From Alterisphingorhabdus sp051668705 (GTDB lineage: Bacteria > Pseudomonadota > Alphaproteobacteria > Sphingomonadales > Sphingomonadaceae): DNA of 64,000 nucleotides. Under the pieces are notes generated by a model, which did no database searches, was not told where the DNA came from, and worked only from the letters and a program-made list of their open reading frames with translations. Of this stretch, positions 53,511 to 62,151 are shown in pieces. Every line of letters starts with the position of its first letter. Position 1 is the first letter of the stretch. The position numbers were made by a program, and so were the translations under genes. Location: positions 1,178,001 through 1,242,000 of the forward strand of contig NZ_CP196351.1 in assembly GCF_051668705.1 (NCBI RefSeq), read 5' to 3'.

Positions 53511-54113
53511 TCAGTTCTTTCCGGAAACCATCCATGCCGCAATAGCGGCAAATAATGTTGCCACAGTACCGGCAGCACCTGCTTGAAACACCAACTCCAT
53601 ACCCAAGGGCATAGCGATGATGTTGGCCGCAGCGCCAATTGCGCCGGTAAGAATAGCCAAGCCGCCAACGGTTTTTGCAGCGGCCCCGCCATTGCGGAAC
53701 AATGACAGGCCTAGACCGACACCGGCCATTCCGATCAGCGCTTTGGCAAGGAAGAAAAACAGAAATGCCCCGGCCAATATGGTTGCCATAAGCGGGCTTT
53801 CCCGGCCCGCCATTTCTGTTGCAGGCAAGAACATGGAGAGGCCGAAGCCTGCTTGAATAGCGTTGAACAGACCCGACATCGCCAAGGCTGCCCATATCAC
53901 ACGATGATGTACATCATTGGCCAATGCGGCCAGCGCGGCGACTGTAAGAACGGTAAAGGCAATGGTTTCAACCGTCCAGATTGTAGAGCGCAGAGGCCAG
54001 CCTTCGACAATCCCGACTTCGGCGAGTAAAGCCACGTATAGAAATTGTGTAATAATGGTAATCATCAGGGCGATTGCGACGACCCTGATATTGCTGCGTG
54101 ACGATTGTTCCAT
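53511..54113 (-). CDS. Hypothetical integral membrane protein (about six helices)
   Basis: I do not recognise the family with confidence. The 200-residue protein has about six hydrophobic helices (near 11-30, 47-66, 73-92, 106-126, 140-165 and 170-193) with short loops. Aromatic and glycine content suggest a small multi-pass inner-membrane protein. It has an ATG at 54113 and no close partner; the acyl-CoA dehydrogenase gene ends 68 bases upstream. The function is unknown. Confidence 0.72.
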   Translation of the reverse strand: MEQSSRSNIRVVAIALMITIITQFLYVALLAEVGIVEGWPLRSTIWTVETIAFTVLTVAALAALANDVHHRVIWAALAMSGLFNAIQAGFGLSMFLPATEMAGRESPLMATILAGAFLFFFLAKALIGMAGVGLGLSLFRNGGAAAKTVGGLAILTGAIGAAANIIAMPLGMELVFQAGAAGTVATLFAAIAAWMVSGKN

Positions 54114-54181
54114 TGTTTATTCCCGTTTTTGCTCACCCATATCCCAAATGCAGGGTTAGCGTACCGCTGAGTAGCGTGCAA

Positions 54182-55456
54182 TCATTTGCCGCTCAGAAAG
54201 CCGAACATATGCCCAGCAACTTTGCGCATCTGTATTTCTTCCGCGCCTTCGGTTATGCGATAACGGCGGTGGTGACGGTAAATATGCTCAAACGGCTTGT
54301 GGCGTGAATAGCCAATGCCGCCATGAACCTGCATCGCGCGATCTGCGGCGTCACAGACCAAACGGTTGGCGCGGTAATTGCACATGGCTATTCGGTCAGA
54401 CAGGCGTTTTGCCACTTCCGGCTTGGGCATGCTGTCCATTGCTGCTGCGGTTTCATAAATCAGCGCGCGCAGCATGGCTGCCTCTGTATGCAATTCGACT
54501 AAGGGAAACTGAATTGCCTGATTGACCGCCAATGGCTTGCCAAAAGGCGTGCGGTCTTTGGCATATTGTACCGACTGGTCGATGCAATATTGCGCAGCGC
54601 CCAATGATGAAGCGGCCTGTCTTATGCGGTTTTCATGCACAAAATGCTGTGCCGCTGCCAAGCCCAGATCAACATCGCCTAGCACGGCGTCTTGTGGTAT
54701 CCAGACATTAGTAAAAGTCACCTTCGGATGATCGGTCGGCATATTAAAGGTCCACAGATATTCACCAATCTCAACGCCTTCGCTATCATAAGGCACCAAG
54801 AAGCACCCAATACCTTTAGCAGAACCATCTTTGCCGCTATGACGCGCAAAGACCATGCAATGGGTCGCCACATGGCTGCCCGTGGTCCACATCTTGTTGC
54901 CATTAATAGTCCATCCGGACACGCCGTTGCGAGTCTCCGGCACCGCGCGCGTTTTCATCCATGTCGCATCAGAACCATGATCTTCTTCGGTCAAGCCAAA
55001 GGTCCATAGCATTTCACCGGTCAGCATTTTGGGGATAAATTCTTCGCGCTGCGCGTCAGTGCCAAAGTCTCTTACCATAAGAGGCTGTACCAGGTTACCG
55101 ACAATGGAGCTCTCATTTTGCAGATCATTGTGCAGACCAAGCCCTTTGGCAGCCAGATGCTCGCGAATACAGGCCATTGCCAGATTCGAGCCATTTTTGC
55201 CGCCATATTCTGTCGGCAAAGCAAAGCGATAATGACCAGCAGCATCCGCACGACGCCGCATTTCGGATAACAGCTCCTCCCATTCTTCGCGAGGCAGCCC
55301 CTGATTGTCCCAATCGGTACGGGCATGTTCGCGCCGGTGGTCAAAGAAGCGGATATTGTCATCTGCCTGTTCCAGCGGTTTAATCTCGGCCTCTATAAAA
55401 GCATCCAGTTCGGCCAGATAGTCGGTAATTTCCTGTGGTATGCAAAAATTGGTCAT
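54182..55456 (-). CDS. Acyl-CoA dehydrogenase
   Basis: A 424-residue FAD-dependent acyl-CoA dehydrogenase. The substrate-binding segment WTFGLTEEDHGSDATWMKTRA and GWTINGNKMWTTGSH are the ACAD signatures, and the C-terminal helix has QVHGGIGYSRHKPFEHIYRHHR. It should introduce a double bond into an acyl-CoA and pass electrons to ETF. The ATG at 55456 overlaps the stop of the upstream phosphotransferase gene by four bases. That pairing recalls ACAD10/11-type systems in which a kinase domain and an acyl-CoA dehydrogenase work together on 4-hydroxy acids; this is inference. Confidence 0.9.
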   Translation of the reverse strand: MTNFCIPQEITDYLAELDAFIEAEIKPLEQADDNIRFFDHRREHARTDWDNQGLPREEWEELLSEMRRRADAAGHYRFALPTEYGGKNGSNLAMACIREHLAAKGLGLHNDLQNESSIVGNLVQPLMVRDFGTDAQREEFIPKMLTGEMLWTFGLTEEDHGSDATWMKTRAVPETRNGVSGWTINGNKMWTTGSHVATHCMVFARHSGKDGSAKGIGCFLVPYDSEGVEIGEYLWTFNMPTDHPKVTFTNVWIPQDAVLGDVDLGLAAAQHFVHENRIRQAASSLGAAQYCIDQSVQYAKDRTPFGKPLAVNQAIQFPLVELHTEAAMLRALIYETAAAMDSMPKPEVAKRLSDRIAMCNYRANRLVCDAADRAMQVHGGIGYSRHKPFEHIYRHHRRYRITEGAEEIQMRKVAGHMFGFLSGK

Positions 55457-56883
55457 GCTGGCTTCCATTCTGTTTTGGCGGCGTGAAGGCCGGCATAATC
55501 CGGCTGGTCTATAAGACAGTTTTCTATGGCGGTGAGGCGCAAGTGATCCCAAAAATTAGCATCTTGCCATAGAGCTTTTTTCTGTATGGATTCGCCAAAA
55601 TCTAGCTTTGTAAAGCCGAGTTCGGCCATTCTCTGATTTTGTTTGTCAACATGATGGCGGCGTAGCCGTGCTGATCGCATGGCCATGGACAGCCCATTGA
55701 GTGCAACTTTTTGTTCGAATTTTTTGTGGTTATCCATTTGCTGTTGCGCAGACAACCATTCGCTAATGGCCATAATGGTCTCGTCATCCTGCGTTCCTGG
55801 TTCAAAATTTCCATGATCAGGAGTTGCTAATTCGATTTGCGGTGCAGTTAGCTTATCCATATCAAAGCCCGGGGCGGGGGGGCGAATAGCCTTTTCGAGA
55901 AGCAAGACAAGATCGATTTCAACTTCAGAAATCCGTCGCCCAATGATCGCCCGTTCTAGGCTGCGTTCACTACTGTCACGCCACATTTGGGCCATGCTGG
56001 CACACACAACGCCCCACCAAAGGCAGTTATAAATCAGCCACCATTCAAAGCGCTTTAGATCAATATTGGTATTTGCAGCTTGCTCATATGCAGCAATCCA
56101 ATTCTGCATGGTATCAATGCCGCCTGCTTCACATGTATAATGACCAAAGCGCCAGCTTGGGGTGCAGAAATACGCCAAATCCTGAACAATATCACCGAGA
56201 TGCGCGAGCTCCCAATCCAACACTGCTGTCAGACCTTTATGATCGACAATGATATTGCCCATCCGAAAATCTCCATGCAGTAAGCGTGCAGAGGAAGGAG
56301 CTGGAGCGTTTTCTTCCAGCCATGCAAAAGCAAATGTGCAGATATCTGATCGGCAATTGGCTGCTATGCTGCGGTCTTTTAACTGCTCCAGTGCTTGTAG
56401 CGGCGTTGTATGGTCGAGCTGCCATTCTGGGTCAGCTTGTATATTATGTATCGCGGCAAGCTCATGCGCACATTGTGGGACCAGGGCTTCACGCGCTCTA
56501 ATAAACTCGGCTTTGTTCAATATGCGCTGTGGTAATGTTTCTCCGGCAATGTGATCCATCACAAAGCCTGCACCCAAATCATCTTCGACTGACAAAGGGA
56601 AGGCTATAGAGGGAGCCGTCACGCCTGCTGCAATGGCAGCTTCAATAACCTTTGCTTGTGTTTCAAGGGGCAGAGCACGTGCAATTGAAGAGTTATAATT
56701 ATCGTTCTCGGCCAATCCATCCGGCATGCGCCGCAAAACATAATTTTTGCCCGAAAAATGAAAAGACCAGCTTTCCATATTCGCGCCGCCAGAAAGCCGC
56801 TTTAGTTCGCTCAGATTGTCACGTAGCCCTAAGGCATTGCAGCATGCTTTTGATAGTTTTTTTGAGAAAATATCTAATTCCAT
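55453..56883 (-). CDS. Phosphotransferase family protein (APH/ACAD10-like) with C-terminal extension
   Basis: A 476-residue kinase-like protein. The N-terminal two-thirds has the aminoglycoside phosphotransferase fold with the catalytic HGDFRMGNIIVD and metal-binding VLDWELAHLG. Residues from about 350 form a separate helical region (around WLSAQQQ and KVALNGLSMAMRSARLR) that I cannot identify; a resemblance to DUF6285 is only tentative. Homologues encoded with acyl-CoA dehydrogenases are thought to phosphorylate hydroxyacyl-CoA. It overlaps the dehydrogenase start by four bases and is divergent from fabD. Confidence 0.85.
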   Translation of the reverse strand: MELDIFSKKLSKACCNALGLRDNLSELKRLSGGANMESWSFHFSGKNYVLRRMPDGLAENDNYNSSIARALPLETQAKVIEAAIAAGVTAPSIAFPLSVEDDLGAGFVMDHIAGETLPQRILNKAEFIRAREALVPQCAHELAAIHNIQADPEWQLDHTTPLQALEQLKDRSIAANCRSDICTFAFAWLEENAPAPSSARLLHGDFRMGNIIVDHKGLTAVLDWELAHLGDIVQDLAYFCTPSWRFGHYTCEAGGIDTMQNWIAAYEQAANTNIDLKRFEWWLIYNCLWWGVVCASMAQMWRDSSERSLERAIIGRRISEVEIDLVLLLEKAIRPPAPGFDMDKLTAPQIELATPDHGNFEPGTQDDETIMAISEWLSAQQQMDNHKKFEQKVALNGLSMAMRSARLRRHHVDKQNQRMAELGFTKLDFGESIQKKALWQDANFWDHLRLTAIENCLIDQPDYAGLHAAKTEWKPA

Positions 56884-57042
56884 ATCAGTCTTTTAAGCGA
56901 TCGATTAAACTTGGCAAGTCCACTTATGATGGTGGTTCTTTTTCCAAACTCGTCATAGCCCATATGGATGAGCAGAGATTGCATTCCTGAATATAGGCCG
57001 CTACCGGCTGGGTTTATTGCCAAAACAAAGGATGACGAAGAG

Positions 57043-57972
57043 ATGCGTGCATTTGTTTTTCCAGGACAAGGAAGCCAGAAGGTTGGGATGGGGCAAGCCC
57101 TGTCGCAAAACCATGATGTAGCAAAAGCTGTATTTGATGAGGTTGATGATGCTCTGGGTCAAAAGCTCTCGAACATCATGTTCGAAGGCCCGGCAGAGAC
57201 TTTATTGCTGACTGAGAATGCGCAGCCTGCGATTATGGCGGTCTCCATCGCGACATTGCGAGTATTGTTAACAGAGAAGGGCGGGAGCCTTTCCGATTAT
57301 ACATCTTTTGTCGCAGGGCATAGTCTTGGGGAATATAGCGCTTTATGTGCTGCCGGAAGTTTGGATCTGGCGGCAACTGCCAAATTGTTGCGGCTTCGCG
57401 GTGCGGCCATGCAAGATGCTGTGCCTGTTGGAGAAGGCGCGATGGCCGCGCTTTTGGGTCTTGATTTTGATGTTGCTGAGCAGGTCGCAAAAGCTGCTGC
57501 ACAAGATGATGTGTGCGAGGCTGCTAATGATAATGCACCCGGGCAAGTAGTGATTTCTGGCAGCAAAGCCGCTGTTGAGCGGGCTTTGCCCTTGGCCAAA
57601 GAGGCAGGAGCCAAAAAGGCGATGCCTTTGCCGGTTTCCGCGCCCTTTCATTGTTCATTGATGCAACCAGCGGCGGAAAAAATGGCTGAGGCACTGGCGC
57701 AAACAAATATCATGATACCAGCTATGCCATTATTCGCCAATGTAACGGCTGCACAAACCAACGATGCAGATTCTATTCGGGAATTGCTGGTGCAACAGGT
57801 TACTGGCCGTGTGCGTTGGCGGGAATCAGTATTGGCAATGGCACAAGCCGGAGTGACAGAGACGGTAGAGCTAGGCGGCAAGGTTCTTGGCCCCATGATC
57901 AAACGCATTACGCCGGATATAACACCGCACAGCCTTATATCGACGGATGATATACTCGGCTGGTGCGGCTAA
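57043..57972 (+). CDS. fabD: Malonyl-CoA:ACP transacylase
   Basis: A 309-residue enzyme transferring malonyl from CoA to acyl carrier protein for fatty acid synthesis. FPGQGSQKVGMG opens the protein, and the nucleophile is Ser94 in GHSLGEYSAL. The later AANDNAPGQVVISG and PVSAPFHCSLM segments, the second holding the catalytic His, are typical. The ATG at 57043 is preferred over 56968 because it starts the family N-terminus and follows AAGGA at some distance. It leads fabD-fabG-acpP-fabF-mltG. Confidence 0.95.
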   Translation: MRAFVFPGQGSQKVGMGQALSQNHDVAKAVFDEVDDALGQKLSNIMFEGPAETLLLTENAQPAIMAVSIATLRVLLTEKGGSLSDYTSFVAGHSLGEYSALCAAGSLDLAATAKLLRLRGAAMQDAVPVGEGAMAALLGLDFDVAEQVAKAAAQDDVCEAANDNAPGQVVISGSKAAVERALPLAKEAGAKKAMPLPVSAPFHCSLMQPAAEKMAEALAQTNIMIPAMPLFANVTAAQTNDADSIRELLVQQVTGRVRWRESVLAMAQAGVTETVELGGKVLGPMIKRITPDITPHSLISTDDILGWCG

Positions 57973-58015
57973 GTGCTGGCAAAGGTGCGTGCTGTAAGAT
58001 TTTAAGGAGAAAGAC

Positions 58016-58753
58016 ATGTTTGATTTAAGCGGAAAGACCGCATTGGTGACAGGCGCTAGCGGTGGCATTGGCGGTGCAATCTGTCATGGTCTTGCTAAGC
58101 AAGGCGCACGTTTGGCGCTGTCTGGTTCGAATGTTGAAAAGCTTGAAGCCTTTGCCGCTGAACTTGGCGGCGATCATATTATATTGCCATGCAATCTGTC
58201 TGATAGCGCGGCTGTTGATGCTTTGGTGCCAGCAGCTGTTGCCGCTTTGGGTAATCTTTCCATCTTGGTCAATAATGCAGGAGTTACCCGTGACAATCTG
58301 GCTATGCGGATGAAAGATGATGAATGGGGCGATGTTATTCGCATCAATCTTGAAGCGTCATTCCGGCTTATGCGTGCCGCGGCAAAGCCTATGATGAAGG
58401 CACGGTCCGGACGGATCATCTCTATTGGCTCAGTGGTCGGTTCTACCGGTAATCCCGGGCAGACCAATTATGCTGCTTCCAAAGCTGGTTTAATCGGCAT
58501 GTCAAAAGCTCTTGCGCAGGAACTGGGTTCGCGCGGTGTGACAGTGAATTGCATCGCACCTGGCTTTATTCGCTCTGCAATGACGGATGCTCTGCCAGAT
58601 GCCCAAAAAGATACATTATTGTCACGGATTCCGGCTGGAAAACTGGGTGAGGGCGACGATATTGCAGCTGCAACAGTGTATCTTGCCAGCAATGAAGCCG
58701 CCTATGTTACTGGTGAGACTTTGCATGTAAATGGCGGTATGGCTATGTTGTAA
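58016..58753 (+). CDS. fabG: 3-oxoacyl-ACP reductase
   Basis: A 245-residue NADPH-dependent reductase of the SDR family, the first reductive step of fatty acid elongation. TGASGGIGG is near residue 13, NNAG near residue 87, and the catalytic YAASK near residue 150 with SIGSVVGS before it. The gene is 43 bases after fabD, with AAGGAGAAAG before the ATG. Its position between fabD and acpP supports FabG rather than another SDR. Confidence 0.95.
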   Translation: MFDLSGKTALVTGASGGIGGAICHGLAKQGARLALSGSNVEKLEAFAAELGGDHIILPCNLSDSAAVDALVPAAVAALGNLSILVNNAGVTRDNLAMRMKDDEWGDVIRINLEASFRLMRAAAKPMMKARSGRIISIGSVVGSTGNPGQTNYAASKAGLIGMSKALAQELGSRGVTVNCIAPGFIRSAMTDALPDAQKDTLLSRIPAGKLGEGDDIAAATVYLASNEAAYVTGETLHVNGGMAML

Positions 58754-58791
58754 CAATAGAAAATTTATTACGAGATAGTGATATTTTTCAA

Positions 58792-58820
58792 TTGCTTGCT
58801 ATGTTTGAGGCGTGGATAAT
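58792..58820 (+). promoter_or_regulatory. Candidate acpP promoter
   Basis: TTGCTT (58792-58797) and GATAAT (58815-58820) are spaced by 17 bases, with the acpP ATG about 75 bases downstream. This would give strong independent expression of acyl carrier protein. Based on motif inspection only. Confidence 0.5.
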
Positions 58821-58895
58821 CCATGGCAAGACTTGCCAGATACGTCGCATCGCGATAGTGGCAGTTACAAATCAACAAAACCAGAAGGAATTCCG

Positions 58896-59132
58896 ATGAG
58901 TAAATCTGCTGATCGCGTGAAAAAAATTGTTGTCGAGCACCTTGGTGTAGAAGCCGACAAAGTCACCGAAGACGCTAGCTTTATTGATGATCTGGGCGCA
59001 GACAGCCTCGACATCGTTGAACTGGTCATGGCGTTTGAAGAAGAATTCGGCGTAGAAATCCCCGACGATGCGGCAGAGAAAATCGCAACCGTCAATGACG
59101 CTATTGAGTATATTGACAATCAAGCTGGTTGA
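58896..59132 (+). CDS. acpP: Acyl carrier protein
   Basis: A 78-residue acidic four-helix protein that carries fatty acyl chains. The 4'-phosphopantetheine site is Ser37 in GADSLDIVELVMAFEEEF. AGAAGGA precedes the ATG at 58896; an upstream in-frame ATG (58812) gives an atypical leader. A promoter-like pair upstream and a strong GC hairpin downstream suggest high separate expression within the fab cluster. Confidence 0.97.
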   Translation: MSKSADRVKKIVVEHLGVEADKVTEDASFIDDLGADSLDIVELVMAFEEEFGVEIPDDAAEKIATVNDAIEYIDNQAG

Positions 59133-59189
59133 TCGCTCTTTCGGTCTGGCAAAATATATTGCCACCCATGATGATTGATAAAATATATC

Positions 59190-59237
59190 CAGGCCCTCCG
59201 CATCGATCTTGCATCGGGCGGGGGGCCTGTCCTATTT
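59190..59237 (+). terminator. Hairpin terminator/attenuator after acpP
   Basis: A 12-bp stem (59190-59201 with 59218-59229, one G-T pair) lies between acpP and fabF. The following T tract is short and interrupted, so it may attenuate rather than fully stop transcription. Confidence 0.65.
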
Positions 59238-59310
59238 AAGCATAATGATTGACTATAGTCCGGTATGGCGCTGACATAAGTTTGCCGCCGGATTTAAAAG
59301 GAGAATATCA

Positions 59311-60567
59311 ATGCGCCGTGTCGTCGTGACAGGTCTGGGTCTGGTTACACCTCTGGGTGGAGATGTCGAAACCACATGGACAAATTTGATTGCTGGAAAG
59401 TCCGGCGCCGGACCGATTACTCGTTTTGATGCTTCCGACCAGAAATGCAAGATTGCGTGCGAGGTCAAGCCGGCAGATGACCCTATGGGATTTGATGCAA
59501 ATAAGCGGGTGGATAGCAAAGTCCAGCGGCAGGTTGATCCGTTCATCGTTTACGGTATTGATGCATCAGGGCAGGCATTGGAAGATGCCGGACTGACAGA
59601 TATGTCAGAAGCCGAAAAACGCCGGACTGGCTGTTCTATCGGTTCGGGTATCGGCGGATTGCCGGGTATTGAAAAAGAATCCATTGTCCTGCACGAACGC
59701 GGCCCTGGAAGGGTTTCTCCGCATTTTGTTCATGGCCGTTTAATCAATCTGATTACCGGTCAGGTTCAGATTAAATACGGATTTATGGGCCCCAACCACG
59801 CAGTTGTAACGGCCTGTTCCAGTGGTGCGCATGCAATTGGCGATGCGGCCCGCATGATTGCGTTGGACGATGCGGACATCATGGTTGCAGGCGGTGCGGA
59901 AAGCACTGTGAACCCATTGGGTATTGCCGGTTTTGCACAGGCGCGCGCACTTAACACCAGCTATAATGATAGGCCTGAACAGGCCAGCCGCCCCTATGAT
60001 AAAGACCGTGAAGGGTTTGTTCTGGGTGAAGGCTCGGGCATTGTTGTTTTGGAAGAATATGAACGAGCAGTAGCACGCGGTGCAAAAATTTATGGCGAGA
60101 TTGTCGGCTATGGCATGTCTGGCGATGCGTATCATGTGACCGCGCCGCACCCTGATGGCTTGGGTGCGCAGCTGGCTATGGAAATGGCTTTGAAAAAGGC
60201 TGGCCTTGGCTCTGGTGATATTGATTATGTCAACGCCCATGGCACATCGACCATGGCTGACACCATCGAACTGGCGGCGGTCAAACGGGTGTTGGGCGAT
60301 GATCTGGGTGGTGCCTCAATGAGCAGCACAAAATCTGCCATTGGTCACTTGCTGGGCGGAGCTGGAGCAGTGGAAGCGATTTTCTGTTTGCTGGCAATGC
60401 GCGACCAAATTGTTCCGCCGACACTCAACCTTGATAACCCTGATGAGGGGACGGAGGGCGTTGATCTGGTGCCGCATAAGGCCAAGAAGCGGGAAGTTAA
60501 GGCTGTCCTTAATAACAGTTTTGGCTTTGGTGGAACAAATGCAAGCCTAATTATGAAGGCTGTTTAA
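59311..60567 (+). CDS. fabF: Beta-ketoacyl-ACP synthase II
   Basis: A 418-residue condensing enzyme elongating fatty acids. The N-terminus VVVTGLGLVTPLG is typical. The catalytic cysteine is in TACSSGAHAIG, and the two histidines are in NAHGTSTMADT and GHLLGGAGAVE. AAAAGGAG precedes the ATG. It is six bases from mltG downstream, so both are cotranscribed, as in many bacteria. Confidence 0.96.
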   Translation: MRRVVVTGLGLVTPLGGDVETTWTNLIAGKSGAGPITRFDASDQKCKIACEVKPADDPMGFDANKRVDSKVQRQVDPFIVYGIDASGQALEDAGLTDMSEAEKRRTGCSIGSGIGGLPGIEKESIVLHERGPGRVSPHFVHGRLINLITGQVQIKYGFMGPNHAVVTACSSGAHAIGDAARMIALDDADIMVAGGAESTVNPLGIAGFAQARALNTSYNDRPEQASRPYDKDREGFVLGEGSGIVVLEEYERAVARGAKIYGEIVGYGMSGDAYHVTAPHPDGLGAQLAMEMALKKAGLGSGDIDYVNAHGTSTMADTIELAAVKRVLGDDLGGASMSSTKSAIGHLLGGAGAVEAIFCLLAMRDQIVPPTLNLDNPDEGTEGVDLVPHKAKKREVKAVLNNSFGFGGTNASLIMKAV

Positions 60568-60572
60568 TCATC

Positions 60573-61550
60573 ATGATACGCCGGCTTGGAACACTTATTG
60601 TGGTTTTGGCCGTTATGGGTTGTGTGTTGATTGGTGGCAATTTTGTCTATGGTTGGAGTGCCAAAGGGCCATTGACCAAAGAGACTGAGTTTCTATTGCC
60701 GGAAGGCAGCAGTCTGTCGAGTGCCGCCGCAAGTTTGGAAGAGCTTGGCGCCATTTCCTCGTCAGCAAGTTTCCTCAACCGCGCCAAAATTCTGGGCAGC
60801 AATGAACCTATCAAAGCGGGGGAGTTTTCGCTGCCTGCAGGTGCAAGCAATTCCGAAATATTGTCTATTCTTCAAGGCAATGCATTTATCACGCGACTGA
60901 TCACCATTCCCGAAGGCATGCCCAGCATATTGGTGCATGAGCGATTAATGGCAGAGCCGTTATTGACGGGCGATATCGCTGTTCCTGCTGAGGGTTCAAT
61001 ATTGCCTGAAAGCTATGCTTTTGAACGTGGAGAAACGCGCGTAGCGGTAGTTAAACGTATGCAAGACGCAATGCGCAACGCCATTGATACAGCATGGAAA
61101 AGTCGCAAAAAGGACATTGCTGTTTCAAGTCCGCAAGAAGCCGTTATCCTGGCCTCCATTGTTGAGAAAGAGACAGGTATAGCATCAGAGCGGCGCAAGG
61201 TTGCTGGACTATATTCGAACCGCTTGAAGCGCGGCATGTTATTGCAGGCCGATCCAACGGTCATCTATCCGGTGAGCAAGGGCAAACCTTTGGGTCGCCG
61301 AATTTTGCGCTCTGAGCTTAATGCCATCAATGATTATAACACGTATACGACTGTGGGATTACCTAAAGGACCGATAACCAATCCTGGTCGCGCGTCGATA
61401 GAGGCTGTGTTAAACCCTGAAAAGACGAATGCGCTGTTCATGGTTGCTGATGGTACGGGTGGCCATGTTTTTGCTGATACCAATGCTGAGCATGAGAACA
61501 ATGTTGAACGCTGGTTTGCTCTGCGCCGTCAGCGCGGCGAAATTGAATAG
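60573..61550 (+). CDS. mltG: Endolytic murein transglycosylase MltG
   Basis: A 325-residue inner-membrane lytic transglycosylase that cuts nascent glycan strands to set their length. One N-terminal membrane helix (about 8-28) is followed by a LysM-like region and the YceG catalytic domain. The catalytic glutamate is in LASIVEKETG, with the downstream segments LLQADPTVIYPV and GLPKGPITNPG. It follows fabF by five bases, a conserved association linking lipid and wall synthesis. Confidence 0.94.
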   Translation: MIRRLGTLIVVLAVMGCVLIGGNFVYGWSAKGPLTKETEFLLPEGSSLSSAAASLEELGAISSSASFLNRAKILGSNEPIKAGEFSLPAGASNSEILSILQGNAFITRLITIPEGMPSILVHERLMAEPLLTGDIAVPAEGSILPESYAFERGETRVAVVKRMQDAMRNAIDTAWKSRKKDIAVSSPQEAVILASIVEKETGIASERRKVAGLYSNRLKRGMLLQADPTVIYPVSKGKPLGRRILRSELNAINDYNTYTTVGLPKGPITNPGRASIEAVLNPEKTNALFMVADGTGGHVFADTNAEHENNVERWFALRRQRGEIE

Positions 61551-61606
61551 TTTTCAGTATATTTTCCTGATGATAGCATCGAACGCAGCAATGTGATGAC
61601 GTAAAT

Positions 61607-62134
61607 ATGGACAGGCGGCCGATCATATTGACAGCCAGAATGGGCGATCAGGAATTTGCCTATGCCAACCGTCTACGGCGCGCATATTATCCGCCCGAAC
61701 GTAATCAGGTTGATGCACATATTACGCTCTTCAGGCATCTTCCCGGGCATTGTGAAGACAAAGTTGTTGCAGCCATGCGAGATGCCTGTCGCGAATTTCG
61801 TGCACCAATAGCCAAGCTCGCGGATATCATGAAAATGAGCGGCGGGGTTGCCCTGTTGATTGAGAGTGAGGAACTGCGCGCGATAAGAGCTTTTATTGCA
61901 GAGCGTTTCCATGGCCTGCTAACCCAACAGGATCAGGAACATCCACGGCTGCATATCACTATCCAGAACAAGGTGAAGACCGACACGGCCAAAGCCTGTT
62001 TCGCCGCATTATCTGCGCAATTTGAGGTACGCCCATGGCAGATAACCGGTCTGCAAAGCTATCGTTATGATGAGGGCAGGTGGGATGCACCCTATGCACA
62101 GAGTTTCCGCGGGAAGCATGGCCCTTTTGACTAA
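61607..62134 (+). CDS. 2'-5' RNA ligase family protein
   Basis: A 175-residue 2H phosphoesterase-like protein. The two HxT motifs, HITLFRH (about 38-44) and HITIQNK (about 115-121), are the catalytic signature of the superfamily, which includes RNA ligases and cyclic phosphodiesterases. The substrate is unknown. The gene stands alone, 56 bases after mltG, and converges on the FAD reductase gene. Confidence 0.85.
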   Translation: MDRRPIILTARMGDQEFAYANRLRRAYYPPERNQVDAHITLFRHLPGHCEDKVVAAMRDACREFRAPIAKLADIMKMSGGVALLIESEELRAIRAFIAERFHGLLTQQDQEHPRLHITIQNKVKTDTAKACFAALSAQFEVRPWQITGLQSYRYDEGRWDAPYAQSFRGKHGPFD

Positions 62135-62151
62135 GCCATGAGACCGCCAGT

